Origin: Perognathus longimembris pacificus
Lineage: Eukaryota > Chordata > Mammalia > Rodentia > Heteromyidae
Reading direction: 5' to 3'
Assembly (NCBI RefSeq): GCF_023159225.1
Contig: NC_063177.1
Location: 16,950,673 to 17,014,672, forward strand
DNA length: 64,000 nt
Position numbers and translations under genes: made by a program. Below are positions 62,040-64,000 of the stretch, in pieces (position 1 is the first letter of the stretch; each line of letters begins with the position of its first letter). The notes under the pieces are model-generated. The model saw nothing but the letters and a program-made list of their open reading frames with translations, had not been told where the DNA came from and made no database searches.

Positions 62040-62935
62040 TTCGTGGTGCTAGTAGGAATCAAGTGCCAGAGCCTTGCAAATGCTAAACAAGTGCTTTGTC
62101 ACTGAGCTACATCCCCAGTCTGTGGATTTTTTAAGCCAGCCTGTCATTACAGGCTGAACCTGTAATCCTCTTGCCTCAGCCTCCTGAATACTGGGATTAA
62201 AGGTGTGCTAAACCACAGCCAACCAAAGAGCTGAGTCTTTATGCTTACAGGGAATTAATGTTATATGCCCTCAACAGGCCATGAACAATTGGGTCAATTA
62301 TATGCACTGTGGACATTACTAAAGGTGGGATTGGTCATTGTATGTTTTAAAGGATCTATAGAAATCAAGAAATACTGATTTGTGAGGATAAGAATCATGT
62401 ATGTAGAAAGATGTGGGAAGTAGAATGTTGTAGACAGAATAATCAGACTTCTCCAAAATTGGATATCTTGGGCTGGGGATATGGCCTAGTGGCAAGAGAG
62501 CCTGCCTCATATACATGAGGCCCTGGGTTCGATTCCCCAGCACCACATATACAGAAAATGGCCGGAAGTGGCGATGTGGCTCAAGTGGCAGAGTGCTAGC
62601 CTTGAGCAAAAGGAAGCCAGGGACAGTGCTCAGGCCCTGAGTCCAAGGCCCAGGACTGGCCAAAAAAAAACAAAACAAAACAAAATTGGATATCTTTGGG
62701 TAAAAGAAAATGAGAACATGGGCCAGGCACTGGTGGCTCATGCTTGTAATCCTACCTACTCAAGAGACTAATATCTGAGGGTTGTGGTTCAAAGCCAGCA
62801 CAGGCAGGGAAGTCCATGAGTCTTTTACTCCTATTAACCACCAGAAAACCAGGAGGGAGGGAGTGCTAGCCTTGAGCAAAAGCTTAGGGATAGCACCCAG
62901 GCCCTGAATTCAAGCTCCTCCACCGACCAAAAAAG
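62040..62935. mobile_element. ID/B1 remnants (-), IDL-Geo (+), B1-Geo (+) downstream of CRK
   Basis: 62040-62232 reverse ID monomer and B1-like; 62470-62680 young forward IDL-Geo flanked by caaaattggatatctt (62454-62469, 62681-62696); 62722-62935 forward B1-Geo. Confidence 0.8.
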
Positions 62936-63102
62936 GAATTTGAGTTTTAAATAAGGGTGCTAGAATAATGCTGGTATAAATACTTTCCCCTTTCATATGA
63001 AGATAATACTTGTTCAATAAGGAAATATAAGTAATAACAAACAGGTTAAACCATATATTCTTATCATCCTCCTTAAGTTATATGTACAGACAAAAGTATC
63101 GA

Positions 63103-63485
63103 GCCAGGTGCTAGGGGCTCACACCTGTAATCCTAGCTACTCAGGAGGCAGAGATCTAAGGATCCCAGGTCAAAGCTGGCCAGGCAAGAAAGACCATTGA
63201 GATTCCAGTTAACCATGGTAAATGATACTGCGGGTCAAAGTGGTAAAGCTTTGAGCAAAAGAACTCAGGAACAGCACTCAGCCCCTGGTTCAAGCCCCAA
63301 AACTGACAAAAAAAAAAATAGTATTCTTGGTTTGTAGCCTATGGGTGAAGTTTTCAAAGAAAAAGACAAGCCTGGGCACTGTGGCCTATACTTGTCTCAT
63401 CACAGCTTTCTGTGATGAGACATCACTTAGGTCTAAGTAGTTTGAGGCCAGCCTGTGTGACAGCAAGACCATGTCCAAGCTAAAT
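63103..63485 (+). mobile_element. B1-Geo SINE and B1-like fragment
   Basis: 63103-63320 forward B1-Geo with A tail; 63365-63485 diverged B1-like. Confidence 0.65.
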
Positions 63486-63714
63486 GAGTTTGCGTATTGT
63501 GTGTTATTCGTAGACTCAAAACACATCTAGTTGCTGCTGTCGATACACCATTTGGGGAAATGACTCCAAAGGGATCCAGTTTGGGCATATTATGAACTTA
63601 AAAAGCAAGATGATCTAAGTGTTCAAGCTTACTGTCAAAAATGAATCACTAACATTTTGTCTCAATATGTTAAATACTGTTATGTATTCTGGCTCATATT
63701 TTGTAACTGGCTTT

Positions 63715-63975
63715 TTTCCTTTTTTAATAAGTAGTTGCACAAAGAGGTACAACTCAATTCTATGTCAGGTAATGAGTATAAGTATTTTAATCAATGCTTC
63801 TGTCATTCTTCCCCATTTTTCCCTCCCACACTTGATGTTTTGGTTTGGTGTTTTTTTTTCTCCTTTATCTTGTGCTGATCCTGGATCTTGAACTTGGGGC
63901 CTGGGCATTGTCTTTGAGAGGTTTTACTCAAGGGTAGCACTCTTACTTGAGCCATAGCTCCATTTCCAGCTTAAA
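63715..63975 (-). mobile_element. L1 3'-end fragment and partial B1-Geo SINE, minus strand
   Basis: 63715-63845 resembles the reverse L1 3' terminus (caggtaatgagtataag); 63868-63975 is the Geo half of a reverse B1-Geo running towards the window edge. Confidence 0.55.
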
Positions 63976-64000
63976 AAAAAAATTGTTATAGTGATAATGT

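Noticed and set aside
62000..64000. Expected YWHAE sequence downstream of CRK
   Set aside because: Only SINE and L1 remnants are visible; the gene presumably starts beyond the window.

Overview
This is a stretch of mammalian nuclear DNA carrying two complete protein-coding genes in the same orientation (+): MYO1C (unconventional myosin Ic / nuclear myosin I) at about 2.4-28.0 kb, and CRK (the CrkI/CrkII signalling adaptor) at about 39.9-62.0 kb. MYO1C next to CRK on one strand is, as I recall, the arrangement on human 17p13.3 and mouse chromosome 11. The intron-exon structure, CpG-island promoters, L1 and several dozen SINEs all fit a mammal. The SINEs point to rodents of the superfamily Geomyoidea (kangaroo rats, pocket mice, pocket gophers). 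The commonest one is a dimer of an ID-like, tRNA-Ala-derived left half and a second right half, matching my recollection of the published IDL-Geo SINE of that group. The species cannot be fixed from the sequence.

Layout. 1-2363: repeat and upstream flank; no exon of the expected upstream neighbour INPP5K was recognised. 2364-9914: three alternative MYO1C protein starts (nuclear-myosin leader at 2364, isoform B leader at 8672, internal isoform C start at 9915) and three CpG islands (about 2.99-3.76, 6.33-6.60 and 8.06-8.96 kb). 9885-26285: 31 shared coding exons encoding the motor, three IQ motifs and the TH1/PH-like lipid-binding tail; I mapped them individually and all phases close, giving 1063, 1044 and 1028 residues for the three isoforms. 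26286 to about 27995: 3' UTR containing three sense SINEs. About 28.0-39.65 kb: intergenic DNA, nearly all SINE, L1 and old L2/MIR-like sequence, including a 5'-truncated L1 with a good target-site duplication. 39.7-40.6 kb: CRK CpG-island promoter and exon 1. 48509-49044: CRK exon 2 with two nested donors (CrkI and CrkII). 59432-59569: CRK exon 3. 59570 to about 61975: CRK 3' UTR. 62.0-64.0 kb: repeats.

Function. MYO1C is a monomeric, calmodulin-carrying actin motor that binds PIP2 membranes, and its long isoform also works in the nucleus. CRK is an SH2-SH3(-SH3) adaptor linking tyrosine-phosphorylated p130Cas/paxillin to DOCK1 and C3G, so both affect actin and membranes; that they are adjacent does not show co-regulation.

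I found no previously undescribed gene system. The observations most worth checking are structural: three copies of one 16-bp target site around an L1 and a SINE, a near-perfect 260-bp intronic tandem duplication, a 121-bp AT-rich palindrome, very short L1 3'-tail insertions, two SINE families sharing one right half, and alternative-start and read-through options in MYO1C and CRK.
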